Source: Bacteroidales bacterium
Lineage (GTDB): Bacteria; Bacteroidota; Bacteroidia; Bacteroidales; UBA932
Length of the DNA: 13,824 bases
Reading direction: 5' to 3'
Assembly: GCA_017551405.1 (NCBI GenBank)
Contig: JAFZLP010000039.1
Coordinates: 1 to 13,824 of the forward strand
The translations under genes and the position numbers were made by a program. The stretch's first letter is position 1, and every line of letters begins with the position of its first letter. Shown here piece by piece: positions 1 to 6,740 of this stretch. The notes under the pieces were generated by a model. It worked only from the letters and a program-made list of their open reading frames with translations, was not told where the DNA came from and made no database searches.

Positions 1-54
1 GTCATCATTCCCGGCCGGTTCGGGAAAGAACTGGCTGAGATGCTGAACGGTTAG
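1..54 (+). CDS. 3' end of an unidentified gene (partial)
   Basis: Frame 1 is open from the window edge and ends at TAG (52-54), encoding the last 17 residues VIIPGRFGKELAEMLNG. Only this tail is visible, so no function can be assigned. It converges on the slyD-like gene, with 14 nt between the two stop codons. The Gly/Lys/Glu mix and GC-rich third positions look like real coding sequence, but 17 codons is weak evidence. No terminator hairpin is visible in the 14-nt gap, so any terminator for either gene must lie inside the neighbouring coding sequence or be absent. Confidence 0.45.
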   Translation, partial: VIIPGRFGKELAEMLNG

Positions 55-68
55 CCCCCGTCAGGGCC

Positions 69-722
69 TCAGTCCTTGCAGCAGCAACCGTCGTCTTCGT
101 GATCGTGGCAGTGGCCGCCCTCGCCATGATGGCAGCACTCGCCGTCACCTTCGTGCTTGTGGCAGCATTCACCTTCGCCTTCGCCCTCGTGCTTGTGGCA
201 GTGGCCCCTGCCGTGGCGGCATTCGTGCTCTTCCTGGGGAAGATACTCGCCGTGGAGCCCGTTTGTGAGCTCGCTTTCAGTGGCGTCGCGCACGGCTACC
301 ACCTCTACGGTGAAGTTCAGGGTCTTGCCTGCCATGGGATGGTTGAAATCCATGCTGACGTGCTTGTCGCCGACCGCCTTGACAGTGGCCTGTATCACGC
401 TGCCGTCCTGTCCCATCATCGGGAGGATGCGGCCGACCTCCATCAGTTCCTCGTGCATCACGCCGTCTATCATGAAGGCCTCCTTGGGGAGGTCGACCAC
501 GCGCTGCGGATTGTGGACGCCGTAGCCTTCTTCCGGACTCAGGGTGAAGCTGACGCTGTCGCCCGGTTCCTTCCCTTCCACCGCCTGCTCGAACTTGGGA
601 AGCAGCATGTGGGTGCCGTGTATGTATTCGAGGGGATTGTCCCTTCCCGCCTGATCGGCGATTCTGCCGTCCACCTCCAGCCTGTATGCGAGGGACACGA
701 CCTTGTTGTTCTGTACTTTCAT
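69..722 (-). CDS. slyD: SlyD-like FKBP-type peptidyl-prolyl isomerase with His/Cys-rich metal-binding tail
   Basis: This 217-aa cytoplasmic prolyl cis-trans isomerase and chaperone of the SlyD class would help folding and bind Ni/Zn-type metals. The FKBP fold begins at residues 5-25 (KVVSLAYRLEVDG), continues through 62-75 (SPEEGYGVHNPQ), is split by an insert-in-flap segment around 76-125, and closes with the SlyD signature NHPMAGKTLNFTVEV (128-142). Residues 165-217 are almost entirely His, Cys, Glu, Asp and Gly, with repeated CHKHEG/CCHKHEGDGE units, matching the metal-binding tail of SlyD but richer in Cys. An upstream ATG at 803 would add 27 residues overlapping tldE; I chose the ATG at 722 because it starts exactly at the FKBP domain and lies 23 nt after the tldE stop. 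It is the last gene of the minus-strand operon. Confidence 0.9.
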   Translation of the reverse strand: MKVQNNKVVSLAYRLEVDGRIADQAGRDNPLEYIHGTHMLLPKFEQAVEGKEPGDSVSFTLSPEEGYGVHNPQRVVDLPKEAFMIDGVMHEELMEVGRILPMMGQDGSVIQATVKAVGDKHVSMDFNHPMAGKTLNFTVEVVAVRDATESELTNGLHGEYLPQEEHECRHGRGHCHKHEGEGEGECCHKHEGDGECCHHGEGGHCHDHEDDGCCCKD

Positions 723-745
723 GAATATTACTGTTTTACTGTTTG

Positions 746-2095
746 TTATCCGCTGAAATCCACATCCTTGAACGCGATTGTGGGGATGAGTTTCGATTTG
801 CACTGCCTGGAGTCGTCGCCGGCTGCCAGCAGATTGTTCCAGAGGGTGATGAAGTTGCCTGTCACCAGCATCTCGCTGACCGGCTTGAGAATCTTTCCGT
901 CCTCGAACCAGAAACCCTCGATGCCGTAGGAGAAGTCTCCGGTGGCGCTGTTGGAGTTGCCGCCGTTGAAATCGGTCACAAAGATGCCTTTCCCGCAGAG
1001 TTTCAGGATTTCATCCACACCCATGCCTGCAGGCACCGGACCGGCGGGGCTGAAAGGCAGCAGCGCCGGCCTGATTGCGCTTTCCACCGTAGGCTCCATG
1101 CCCAGCTTGGCCGCCGTGAAGGTGTTCAGGAAGAATTCCTGCACTACTCCTTCCCTGATGATGTCGTGCTCTTTCGTGGCCACCCCTTCAGAGTCGAACA
1201 GGCGGCTGCCCGTATTGCCCTTGATATGAGGCCGGTCGACAAGGTTCATTCCCTTGGGAAAGAGCTGTTTCCCTATGGAATCCAGGAGGAAGGAATTGTT
1301 CTGCTGGACGCTGTATCCGCCAAGGGCGTTGAGGATTGGGGAGACCATTTTGGAGGCTACGTCCTCGAACACCACCATATTGTATTTCCCGCTGCGCACG
1401 CGCTTCGGGTGAATCTTTGCCACGGCCCTCTCAAGGGCTGTCTTTCCGCAGGTCGAGGCGTCGAACTTCGATAGGAAGGGGGAGGATGTCCACCAGTAGG
1501 CGCTGTACTTGTCGCCTGAAGAATCCTCGATGGTGGTTTCCACGCCGTAGTCGAAGCAGGTCTCGCACTGGAGTGCCTCAAGCCCCTGGGAATCAACTAT
1601 GTAGCTGAGTTCGCAGGAATCGGAGTATTCGCCTTCTTCCGACACCGTTTTCCAGCCCTTGCCTTCGCTTGAGGCAACTGCGGCGTCAAGCGCCATCTGC
1701 CTTCTTCTTTCCGCAGTCATTTCGAGAATGGCGGGATCGTAAATCTCCAGTTCCCGTCCGGTTACGGCGTTCTTCGCCACCCTTTCGGGAGCTGGGAGGT
1801 CGCGGCACGGGTCGGGAGCGAGCATGCGTACCGTCCTGACCGCCCGGGAGATGAATCCGCGCAGTGACTCCTTTTCGGTCCGGTTGGTTGAGAAGCTGCC
1901 GAAGCGGCCGTCTACGAAGAGGCATATCTCCAGGGAACTGTCGAGGCAGGAGGTGACTTTGTCAACCTCTCCGTTCAGGGTGGCCACCATGTCCATGCTG
2001 CTCTTGTTGAAACTCACCCTGGCCTTCTGCGCGCCGCATTCCAGCGCCATTTCCAGGCACTCGCGGGCCAATGTCTTTTCTTCCTGTGAAAGCAT
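746..2095 (-). CDS. pmbA: TldE/PmbA-family metalloprotease subunit
   Basis: This 449-aa protein is the non-catalytic partner (TldE/PmbA) of the TldD/TldE protease, a cytoplasmic heterodimer that trims unfolded peptides; in Escherichia coli it matures microcin B17 and degrades the CcdA antitoxin. Family hallmarks visible are the N-terminal VSFNKSSMDMVATLNGEVDKV segment in the first ~45 residues, the middle HIKGNTGSRLFDSEGV stretch and the C-terminal GDFSYGIEGFWFEDGKI region followed by PVSEMLVTGN. There is no HExxxH motif, as expected for TldE. The length matches the family (about 450 aa). The ATG directly abuts the tldD stop (tagATG), and a strong Shine-Dalgarno GGAGGAG lies within the tldD end, so the pair is translationally linked. 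Confidence 0.93.
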   Translation of the reverse strand: MLSQEEKTLARECLEMALECGAQKARVSFNKSSMDMVATLNGEVDKVTSCLDSSLEICLFVDGRFGSFSTNRTEKESLRGFISRAVRTVRMLAPDPCRDLPAPERVAKNAVTGRELEIYDPAILEMTAERRRQMALDAAVASSEGKGWKTVSEEGEYSDSCELSYIVDSQGLEALQCETCFDYGVETTIEDSSGDKYSAYWWTSSPFLSKFDASTCGKTALERAVAKIHPKRVRSGKYNMVVFEDVASKMVSPILNALGGYSVQQNNSFLLDSIGKQLFPKGMNLVDRPHIKGNTGSRLFDSEGVATKEHDIIREGVVQEFFLNTFTAAKLGMEPTVESAIRPALLPFSPAGPVPAGMGVDEILKLCGKGIFVTDFNGGNSNSATGDFSYGIEGFWFEDGKILKPVSEMLVTGNFITLWNNLLAAGDDSRQCKSKLIPTIAFKDVDFSG

Positions 2096-3541
2096 CTATT
2101 CTCCTCCTACGATGAGTTTGTTTACAAGCACGCTCGGAATTCCGCAGCTGACATATGCGCTCTGGTCTTTGCCGCAGGTCCACGTGGCATCGTCTATCTT
2201 GAGGTCGCCCGCCACGGCCTTGATGTCCGCGAGGGCTTCGGGGCCGTTCCCGATGATGTTGATATCCTTGACAGGCATGGCCAGGCGGCCGTTTTCTATG
2301 GTGTAGCCGCTCTTCACATAGAAGGTGAAGTCGCCTTCGCCTATCTTGACCTGCCCGTTGGCGAACTGGTCTACGAAGATGCCCTTCCTGATGCTTCCGA
2401 TGAGGTCCTGAAGGGTGCCGTCGCGTCCGCTTTCCATGTACGTGCAGCGCATGCGCGGGATGGGGTTGAAGCGGAAAGACTCCCTGCGGCCGTTTCCGGT
2501 GGATGCGATGCCGTAATATCTGGCGCTGATGCGGTCGTGCAGGTAGGAACGGAGCACGCCGTCCTGCACCATATATGTCTTCTGGCCCGGGACTCCCTCA
2601 TCGTCGTAATTGAGTGAACCGCGGTTGCCGGGGATGGTGGCGTCATCCAGGATGTTGATGCCTTCCATCGCTACCCGTTTGCCCATTTTGTCTGCGAAGA
2701 CGCTCTGCCCCTTGCGGTTGAAGTCGGCCTCGAAGGCATGGCCCATGGCTTCATGGAGAAGGATTCCGGAGGCGCCGGCGGCCATTACCACGGGCATTTC
2801 GCCGCCTTTGGGCCTGCGAGCGTCGAACCTGTCGTCCAGGCCTTCGACAGCCTTGCAGGCAAGCTCTTCCACCAGGGCGTCCGTAATCATCTCGGCGCCT
2901 TTCCTGAAACTGCGGGAAACCGTCCTGTTCTCTATCTGGTTTCCCTGGCGGAAGATGACAGACGCTATGATGCTGCCCACGGGACGGGTGTCGGCGGTGA
3001 GTTCGCCAAGCGAATTGAACATCATGATTTCGCTCATCTGCCAGCTGAGCACGGCCACTACCTTCTGCACCCTGGAGTCTTTCTGCCTGATTGCGGCGTC
3101 CAGTTTGCGGAGCACCGGAACAAACTGCGAAGCCTCCGTTTCGCGCCAGTCGGTCTTTATGGGATAATAGCTTCCGTCCGCTGCGGAGTGCGGTGTGCCT
3201 GGGATGGATGCGGCTTTGATTGCGGCGCTGCCCGATGCGCTTCCGGCAGCTATGCTTCCTGCGGCGCGTGCCGCACGGAGAAGCTCGTTCCAGGCTGTGG
3301 ATTCGGCGTAGGCATAGCCTGTCTTCTCGCCGTCGAGAACCCTGATGCCGCAGCCGTAATCTTCCTGGCTGCCGCCGCTGCTCACCTCGCCGTCGCGGAG
3401 CACGAGGTCGGTGGCCACGGTGTCCTCGAAATAGAGATCGCACCAGTCGCCGCCGCCCCTGAGCCCTTCCGCCACGAGCTGCCGCATCTGCGCCTCCGTG
3501 ACTCCGAACAGGCGGAGATACTTCTCGCTGCTATTGTTCAT
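2096..3541 (-). CDS. tldD: TldD metalloprotease (catalytic subunit)
   Basis: This 481-aa catalytic half of the TldD/TldE peptidase carries the zinc motif HEAMGH at residues 263-268 (HExxxH) and a third ligand, probably Cys456, in the CGKDQSAYVSCG segment; all three match the known E. coli TldD ligands. Other family blocks are NYDDEGVPGQKTYMVQDGVL (311-330), YGIASTGNGRRESF (343-356) and the C-terminal GEGDFTFYVKSGYTIENG. Residues 90-122 are a low-complexity Ala/Ser/Gly stretch, a region that is variable in this family. The start ATG overlaps the 3' end of the zeta-like kinase gene by 11 nt (ATGAACAATAG), suggesting translational coupling. It sits in the peptide-related operon just before tldE. 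Confidence 0.95.
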   Translation of the reverse strand: MNNSSEKYLRLFGVTEAQMRQLVAEGLRGGGDWCDLYFEDTVATDLVLRDGEVSSGGSQEDYGCGIRVLDGEKTGYAYAESTAWNELLRAARAAGSIAAGSASGSAAIKAASIPGTPHSAADGSYYPIKTDWRETEASQFVPVLRKLDAAIRQKDSRVQKVVAVLSWQMSEIMMFNSLGELTADTRPVGSIIASVIFRQGNQIENRTVSRSFRKGAEMITDALVEELACKAVEGLDDRFDARRPKGGEMPVVMAAGASGILLHEAMGHAFEADFNRKGQSVFADKMGKRVAMEGINILDDATIPGNRGSLNYDDEGVPGQKTYMVQDGVLRSYLHDRISARYYGIASTGNGRRESFRFNPIPRMRCTYMESGRDGTLQDLIGSIRKGIFVDQFANGQVKIGEGDFTFYVKSGYTIENGRLAMPVKDINIIGNGPEALADIKAVAGDLKIDDATWTCGKDQSAYVSCGIPSVLVNKLIVGGE

Positions 3542-4112
3542 CGGGATAAACTATTTTCCGGATAGTCTTGTACTTTTGTTCGTCTTTGATGTATGTGCCG
3601 TTGCTGTCGCCCTCTGCCACCACCTTGAACGGACTGCTGGAATTGTCGGCCAGGATCCAGTGGTCGCACAGCGGGACGTAGGTCTCGAAGAAGTAGTTCA
3701 GACCCATGGAGTAGCGCCGGCGTATGACGTCTTCGGGAATGTTGTGGCCTCCGGCAGCCACCCTGTCCTTCACCCTCTGTACGGCCATGTCGGGGGATTT
3801 CAGCCAGAAATAAAGGATGGTCACGGTATAGCCGAGGCCCTTCGCCTCGTTGATGATGCCCATCAGGGATCGGGTGGCCAGGGTGGTCTCTATGCTGAAG
3901 TCTTCCTTGCGGGCAAGCAGGTAGTTTATGCGCATGAGCATGAAACGGCTTGCCATGACCGAGGCTTTCGCGGGATTGAACGGGGAAAGGCTCTTCGCGA
4001 ACTCGTCGGAGTTGACGAACTGCGTGCACTCCAGCATTTCGGGAAGGAGTGAATAGGAGGCGGTGGTTTTGCCTGAGCCGTTGCAGCCCGAGAGAATGTA
4101 GAGTCTAGGCAT
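3531..4112 (-). CDS. Zeta-toxin-like P-loop kinase / AAA-family ATPase
   Basis: This 193-aa protein is a small nucleotide-binding kinase. The Walker A motif GCNGSGKT lies at residues 9-16. It is followed by the FVNSDEFA segment (zeta-type substrate/Asp region), ETTLATRS and a C-terminal RVxxGGHNIPEDVIRRRY block that resembles the zeta toxin family (UDP-GlcNAc kinases and relatives). Zeta toxins normally pair with an epsilon antitoxin. No antitoxin-like small ORF is next to it, and it is embedded in an operon between the TIGR02757 gene and tldD, with 8-nt and 11-nt overlaps, so a housekeeping role for this chromosomal orphan is as likely as toxicity. The start at 4112 is supported by GGAG six nt upstream. 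The phosphorylated substrate cannot be read from sequence. Confidence 0.8.
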   Translation of the reverse strand: MPRLYILSGCNGSGKTTASYSLLPEMLECTQFVNSDEFAKSLSPFNPAKASVMASRFMLMRINYLLARKEDFSIETTLATRSLMGIINEAKGLGYTVTILYFWLKSPDMAVQRVKDRVAAGGHNIPEDVIRRRYSMGLNYFFETYVPLCDHWILADNSSSPFKVVAEGDSNGTYIKDEQKYKTIRKIVYPDEQ

Positions 4113-4956
4113 TGTTTACTCCATACCCGAAGAGTGCAAAATCGCCCTTTGCGGGATCTCCGGGGAAAATTTCTTCAAATGCGGCGGTGATTTCGCGGGC
4201 CGTGTCGAAGTCTTTCGACTTGCGCGTCACGAGGCCCAGCTCACTTGCCTGCCTGTATACATGTACGTCCAGGGGGATGATGAGGTCTGCCGGCGATGAG
4301 TTCTTCCAGAGGCCGAGATCGACCTTTCCGTCGCGACGGACCATCCAGCGGTGCATCATCCAGATTTTCTTGTTCGCCGCCTTGGGGTCCGCCTTCTGCC
4401 CGAAGATGCGGGTGCGCATCTCCGCTGCAGACAACTCTTCGAGCGACCTGGTTCCGAGGGTTGCACCCCCTAAAACCGTCTCGCTTCGCTCGACCCCACC
4501 CTGAAGGGTCCCCCCTCTTATGATGCCGAGGGTGGCACAGGTTTTAGGGGGTGCACCCTCGGAACCATTCCCGGCGTAGAAATCTCTCAGCCGTTTGCAG
4601 ATCGCTGCGACCTCGGACCATTTGACCGTACGGTGGATGCTGGTATTGTCGTTGCGGTAGTCGCCCGCCATGACATAGTCGTACGGGCGCCAGAGCATCT
4701 CGTCGAAAAGACGGCTGCAGTCACGCACTATCATGGCCCTGCGCCCCCAGGCGAAATGGGCCGCGAATACCGCGGCAATCTCGACGTCCTGGAGCGACGG
4801 CCTCCACTCGCCCCCCTCGAAACCGAGGGTGGGCTGGGTGGTGGTCATCATCTGTGCGAAACGGCGGGGAAAGGCTATCGGATCCTCGGCGAAATACCGG
4901 GGATTGTTGTAGCGCTCGGCCCAGCTGCGCAGTTTGTCTGCAAGAATCTCGTCCAT
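4105..4956 (-). CDS. TIGR02757 (DUF2400) family protein carrying an in-frame repeat insertion
   Basis: This 283-aa protein belongs to the widespread TIGR02757/DUF2400 family of unknown function. Diagnostic blocks are EDPIAFPRRF (24-33), DVEIAAVFAAHFAWGRR (57-73), the MMHRWMVRRDGKVDLGLWK segment (about 200-218), the SPADLIIPLDVHVYRQASEL segment (221-240) and the C-terminal GDFALFGYGV (271-280). Residues 131-169 are encoded by a 117-bp palindromic element inserted without breaking the frame; they are Gly/Thr-rich and do not resemble the family, and removing them would bring the protein to about 244 aa, closer to the usual size. Residues about 36-55 may be a second small insertion. The stop overlaps the next gene by 8 nt; the start is 6 nt after the transporter stop. 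No Shine-Dalgarno is evident. Confidence 0.9.
   Translation of the reverse strand: MDEILADKLRSWAERYNNPRYFAEDPIAFPRRFAQMMTTTQPTLGFEGGEWRPSLQDVEIAAVFAAHFAWGRRAMIVRDCSRLFDEMLWRPYDYVMAGDYRNDNTSIHRTVKWSEVAAICKRLRDFYAGNGSEGAPPKTCATLGIIRGGTLQGGVERSETVLGGATLGTRSLEELSAAEMRTRIFGQKADPKAANKKIWMMHRWMVRRDGKVDLGLWKNSSPADLIIPLDVHVYRQASELGLVTRKSKDFDTAREITAAFEEIFPGDPAKGDFALFGYGVNNA
4450..4566. repeat. 117-bp palindromic element inserted in frame in the TIGR02757 gene
   Basis: The left arm (4450-4477, begins GGTTCCGAGGG) and right arm (4540-4566, ends CCCTCGGAACC) are reverse complements along 27 positions with a single extra T in the left arm. The outermost T-A pair (4449/4567) also matches. Between them are the core TCGCTTCGCTC (4481-4491), a GACCC/GGGTC stem (4492-4510), a C-rich run and a small hairpin TGCC-GAGGGT-GGCA (4524-4537). 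The element is exactly 39 codons long and is open in the host gene frame. No transposase is encoded, so it would be a non-autonomous, palindrome-type element comparable in concept to Rickettsia palindromic elements. Its target duplication, if any, is not visible. Confidence 0.8.
4811..4832. repeat. Short degenerate copy of the same repeat motif
   Basis: The sequence CCCCCCTC (4811-4818), followed after four bases by CCGAGGGTGG (4823-4832), matches CCCCCCTC (4510-4517) and CCGAGGGTGG (4526-4535) of the 117-bp element, with a shortened spacer. CCCTCG (4814-4819) and CGAGGG (4824-4829) form a six-base-pair hairpin with a four-base loop. It encodes part of residues 36-55 of the TIGR02757 protein, between two family-conserved blocks, where relatives seem to be shorter. 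It could be a remnant of a second insertion or chance similarity. Confidence 0.4.
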
Positions 4957-4962
4957 GCCGGA

Positions 4963-6654
4963 TTATTCCGCGGTGGCCGCGTTGATCTTCTTGAGCATGG
5001 CGAACATGATGGTGCCCGCAATGACGCAGAGAGCCATGAGGATAGCCCAGTTAGCCCAGAGGGGAACCCTTTCCCAGAGGAGACCGGGGATGGAGCTGAG
5101 GTAGTTGCCCACTGCGGTGGCGGCGAACCAAAGACCCATCATGAGGCCCTTGACCTTGGGAGGCGCAACCTTGGATACGAAGGAGATGCCCATGGGGCTG
5201 AGCAGGAGCTCTGCGAAAGTGAGGGTGAGATAGGTGCCCATGAGCCACTGGGGAACCACCGGGTCGGGGGCTACGGTGCCCTGGATGGACGCCGGCGAGG
5301 GCTGGCCCTTGGAGGCCAGGATCATGATGAGATATCCGAGGGCTGCTACGAACATGCCGAGACCTATCTTCATGGGCGCTGACGGCTCCTTGCCGTTCGG
5401 GTGCTTTTCATCTTTCTTGTTGGCCAGGCCGCTGAAGATGGCCATGGAGACGGGGGTGAGGGCTACCACGAAGAACGGGTTGAACTGCTGGAAGAGCTGG
5501 GGGAAGATCTCGAGCGGGTCGCTCATGCCTTTGTAGATGGCGAAAGCGCCGCACCACAGCGCAGCGGTGACCACGCCGTTGAGGATCTTGCCTGATGTCT
5601 TTTCGCTCTGGAAGATGCCGAACAGGGTGTAGACGCTGACCGCAATGAGGGCGAGAGCCCAGATGTTGAAGCCTATGCGGCTCCAGCCGGTAGCGAACGC
5701 CTGGGTGTAGTCGCGGGCGAACCAGGTAAGGGACTGGCCGTTCTGGTGGAAGGCCATCCAGAAGAAGATGACCACCGCGAACACCATGATGAGGGCGGTG
5801 ATGCGGTCTTTCTCCTGCTTGGGAGTGAGTTCGACGTAGTTTTTGTCGCCGGTGGCCTTCTGCTGCTTGGCATTGACGTCGGCATGCTTGAACCATTTGC
5901 GGAAGCCGAAATAGATGGCCATCGAAACGATGAGCGAGAAGCATGCGATTGCGAAGCCCATGTTGTACGAAGACGACAGATGGTCGATGTAGTACTGGCT
6001 GAAGGTGCCCAGGTCGGGTGCGGCGTAGCCGGGCATCTGGGCTGCCAGGCCGGCGAGACGGTCGGTGTTCTCGGGGGTGATGGTGCCGTTCAGGAACTGG
6101 TGCGCCAGGGCGGGGATGTCGGCTTTGTAGACGAGGCCTGCCTTGCCGAGGAAGCGGTTGGTGATGGCGGTGGCGGCGCTGGGAGCAAACATGGCGCCGA
6201 TGTTGATGGCCATGTAGAAGAGGCTGAACGCCGAGTCGCGCTTGGCGGAGTATTTGGGATCGTCGTACAGGTTGCCCACCATGACCTGCAGGTTGCCCTT
6301 GAACAGGCCCGTGCCCACACTGATGAGCAGCAGGGCGCCTATCATGAGGGCGATTCCGAAGCCGTTGGCTGCGGTGGGGATGGACAGGCACAGATAGCCT
6401 GAGAACATCACCGCCACGCCCACGACGACGCATTTGCCGTAGCCGATCTTGTCGGCCAGGATGCCGCCCAGGACGGGCATGAAATAAACGGCTGCCAGGA
6501 AAATGGCGTAAATCGTGCTTGCGGTGGCACCTCCGAACCCGAACTTGGCCTGGAGGAACAACATGAAGATGGCAAGCATGGTGTAATACCCGAAGCGCTC
6601 GCCGGTATTGGCGAGAGCGAGGGCATAGAGTCCTTTTGGTTGACCTTTGAACAT
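4963..6654 (-). CDS. POT/PTR2-family proton-coupled peptide transporter (MFS)
   Basis: This 563-aa inner-membrane symporter would import di- and tripeptides using the proton gradient. The POT signature near the N terminus reads NTGERFGYY (16-24); canonical POTs have ExxERFxYY, so the first Glu of the proton-coupling ExxER motif is Asn here while the second Glu (19) and Arg20 remain. The second PTR2 signature, FYMAINIG, is at 146-153. The MFS loop GGILADKIGYGK lies at 63-74 and GTGLFKGNLQVMVGNLY follows at 114-130. Many hydrophobic segments, including a long C-terminal set, fit the usual 14 transmembrane helices. It is the first gene of the minus-strand operon, with a TATATTTG promoter element about 40 nt upstream and no clear Shine-Dalgarno. 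The exact substrate is inferred from family only. Confidence 0.92.
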   Translation of the reverse strand: MFKGQPKGLYALALANTGERFGYYTMLAIFMLFLQAKFGFGGATASTIYAIFLAAVYFMPVLGGILADKIGYGKCVVVGVAVMFSGYLCLSIPTAANGFGIALMIGALLLISVGTGLFKGNLQVMVGNLYDDPKYSAKRDSAFSLFYMAINIGAMFAPSAATAITNRFLGKAGLVYKADIPALAHQFLNGTITPENTDRLAGLAAQMPGYAAPDLGTFSQYYIDHLSSSYNMGFAIACFSLIVSMAIYFGFRKWFKHADVNAKQQKATGDKNYVELTPKQEKDRITALIMVFAVVIFFWMAFHQNGQSLTWFARDYTQAFATGWSRIGFNIWALALIAVSVYTLFGIFQSEKTSGKILNGVVTAALWCGAFAIYKGMSDPLEIFPQLFQQFNPFFVVALTPVSMAIFSGLANKKDEKHPNGKEPSAPMKIGLGMFVAALGYLIMILASKGQPSPASIQGTVAPDPVVPQWLMGTYLTLTFAELLLSPMGISFVSKVAPPKVKGLMMGLWFAATAVGNYLSSIPGLLWERVPLWANWAILMALCVIAGTIMFAMLKKINAATAE

Positions 6655-6694
6655 GTTATTGGTAATTAGGTTTAATTAGCTTGTTCTACATCTA

Positions 6695-6702
6695 CAAATA
6701 TA
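6695..6702 (-). promoter_or_regulatory. Bacteroidetes -7 promoter element for the peptide-transporter operon
   Basis: On the minus strand this reads TATATTTG, a perfect match to the Bacteroidetes primary-sigma -7 consensus TAnnTTTG. Transcription would begin around 6688-6690, giving a leader of about 35 nt before the transporter ATG at 6654. No good -33 TTG is present at the expected distance; only a T-rich run lies upstream. Confidence 0.6.
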
Positions 6703-6725
6703 GCAAAGATTTCGGTAAAAAAGGT

Positions 6726-6733
6726 TATATTTG
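6726..6733 (+). promoter_or_regulatory. Bacteroidetes -7 promoter element for the acyltransferase operon
   Basis: TATATTTG matches TAnnTTTG exactly and lies only 7 nt before the acyltransferase ATG at 6741. The predicted transcription start (about 5-8 nt after the element) falls at or next to the start codon, so the mRNA could be leaderless. A clear -33 TTG is not seen at the usual spacing. It is divergent from the transporter promoter, with 23 bp between the two elements. Confidence 0.55.
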
Positions 6734-6740
6734 TGATTGT

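Noticed and set aside
723..803. 27-residue N-terminal extension of the SlyD-like protein
   Set aside because: It overlaps the 3' end of tldE and precedes the FKBP domain start; the ATG at 722 gives a family-like N terminus.
99..929. 276-aa + strand ORF with a very hydrophobic N-terminal half
   Set aside because: It is the antisense of the His/Cys/Glu-rich SlyD tail and the start of the tldE 3' end; hydrophobicity comes from reverse-complemented His/Glu/Gly codons, and it matches no family.
4327..4340. Perfect 14-bp palindrome TCCGTCGCGACGGA in the TIGR02757 gene
   Set aside because: It encodes the conserved VRRDG motif of the family, so it is explained by protein constraint plus high GC; no partner site was seen.
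6681..6740. TTG-started 20-residue N-terminal extension of the acyltransferase
   Set aside because: It overlaps the TATATTTG promoter element and has AT-rich, non-family sequence; the ATG at 6741 is the better start.
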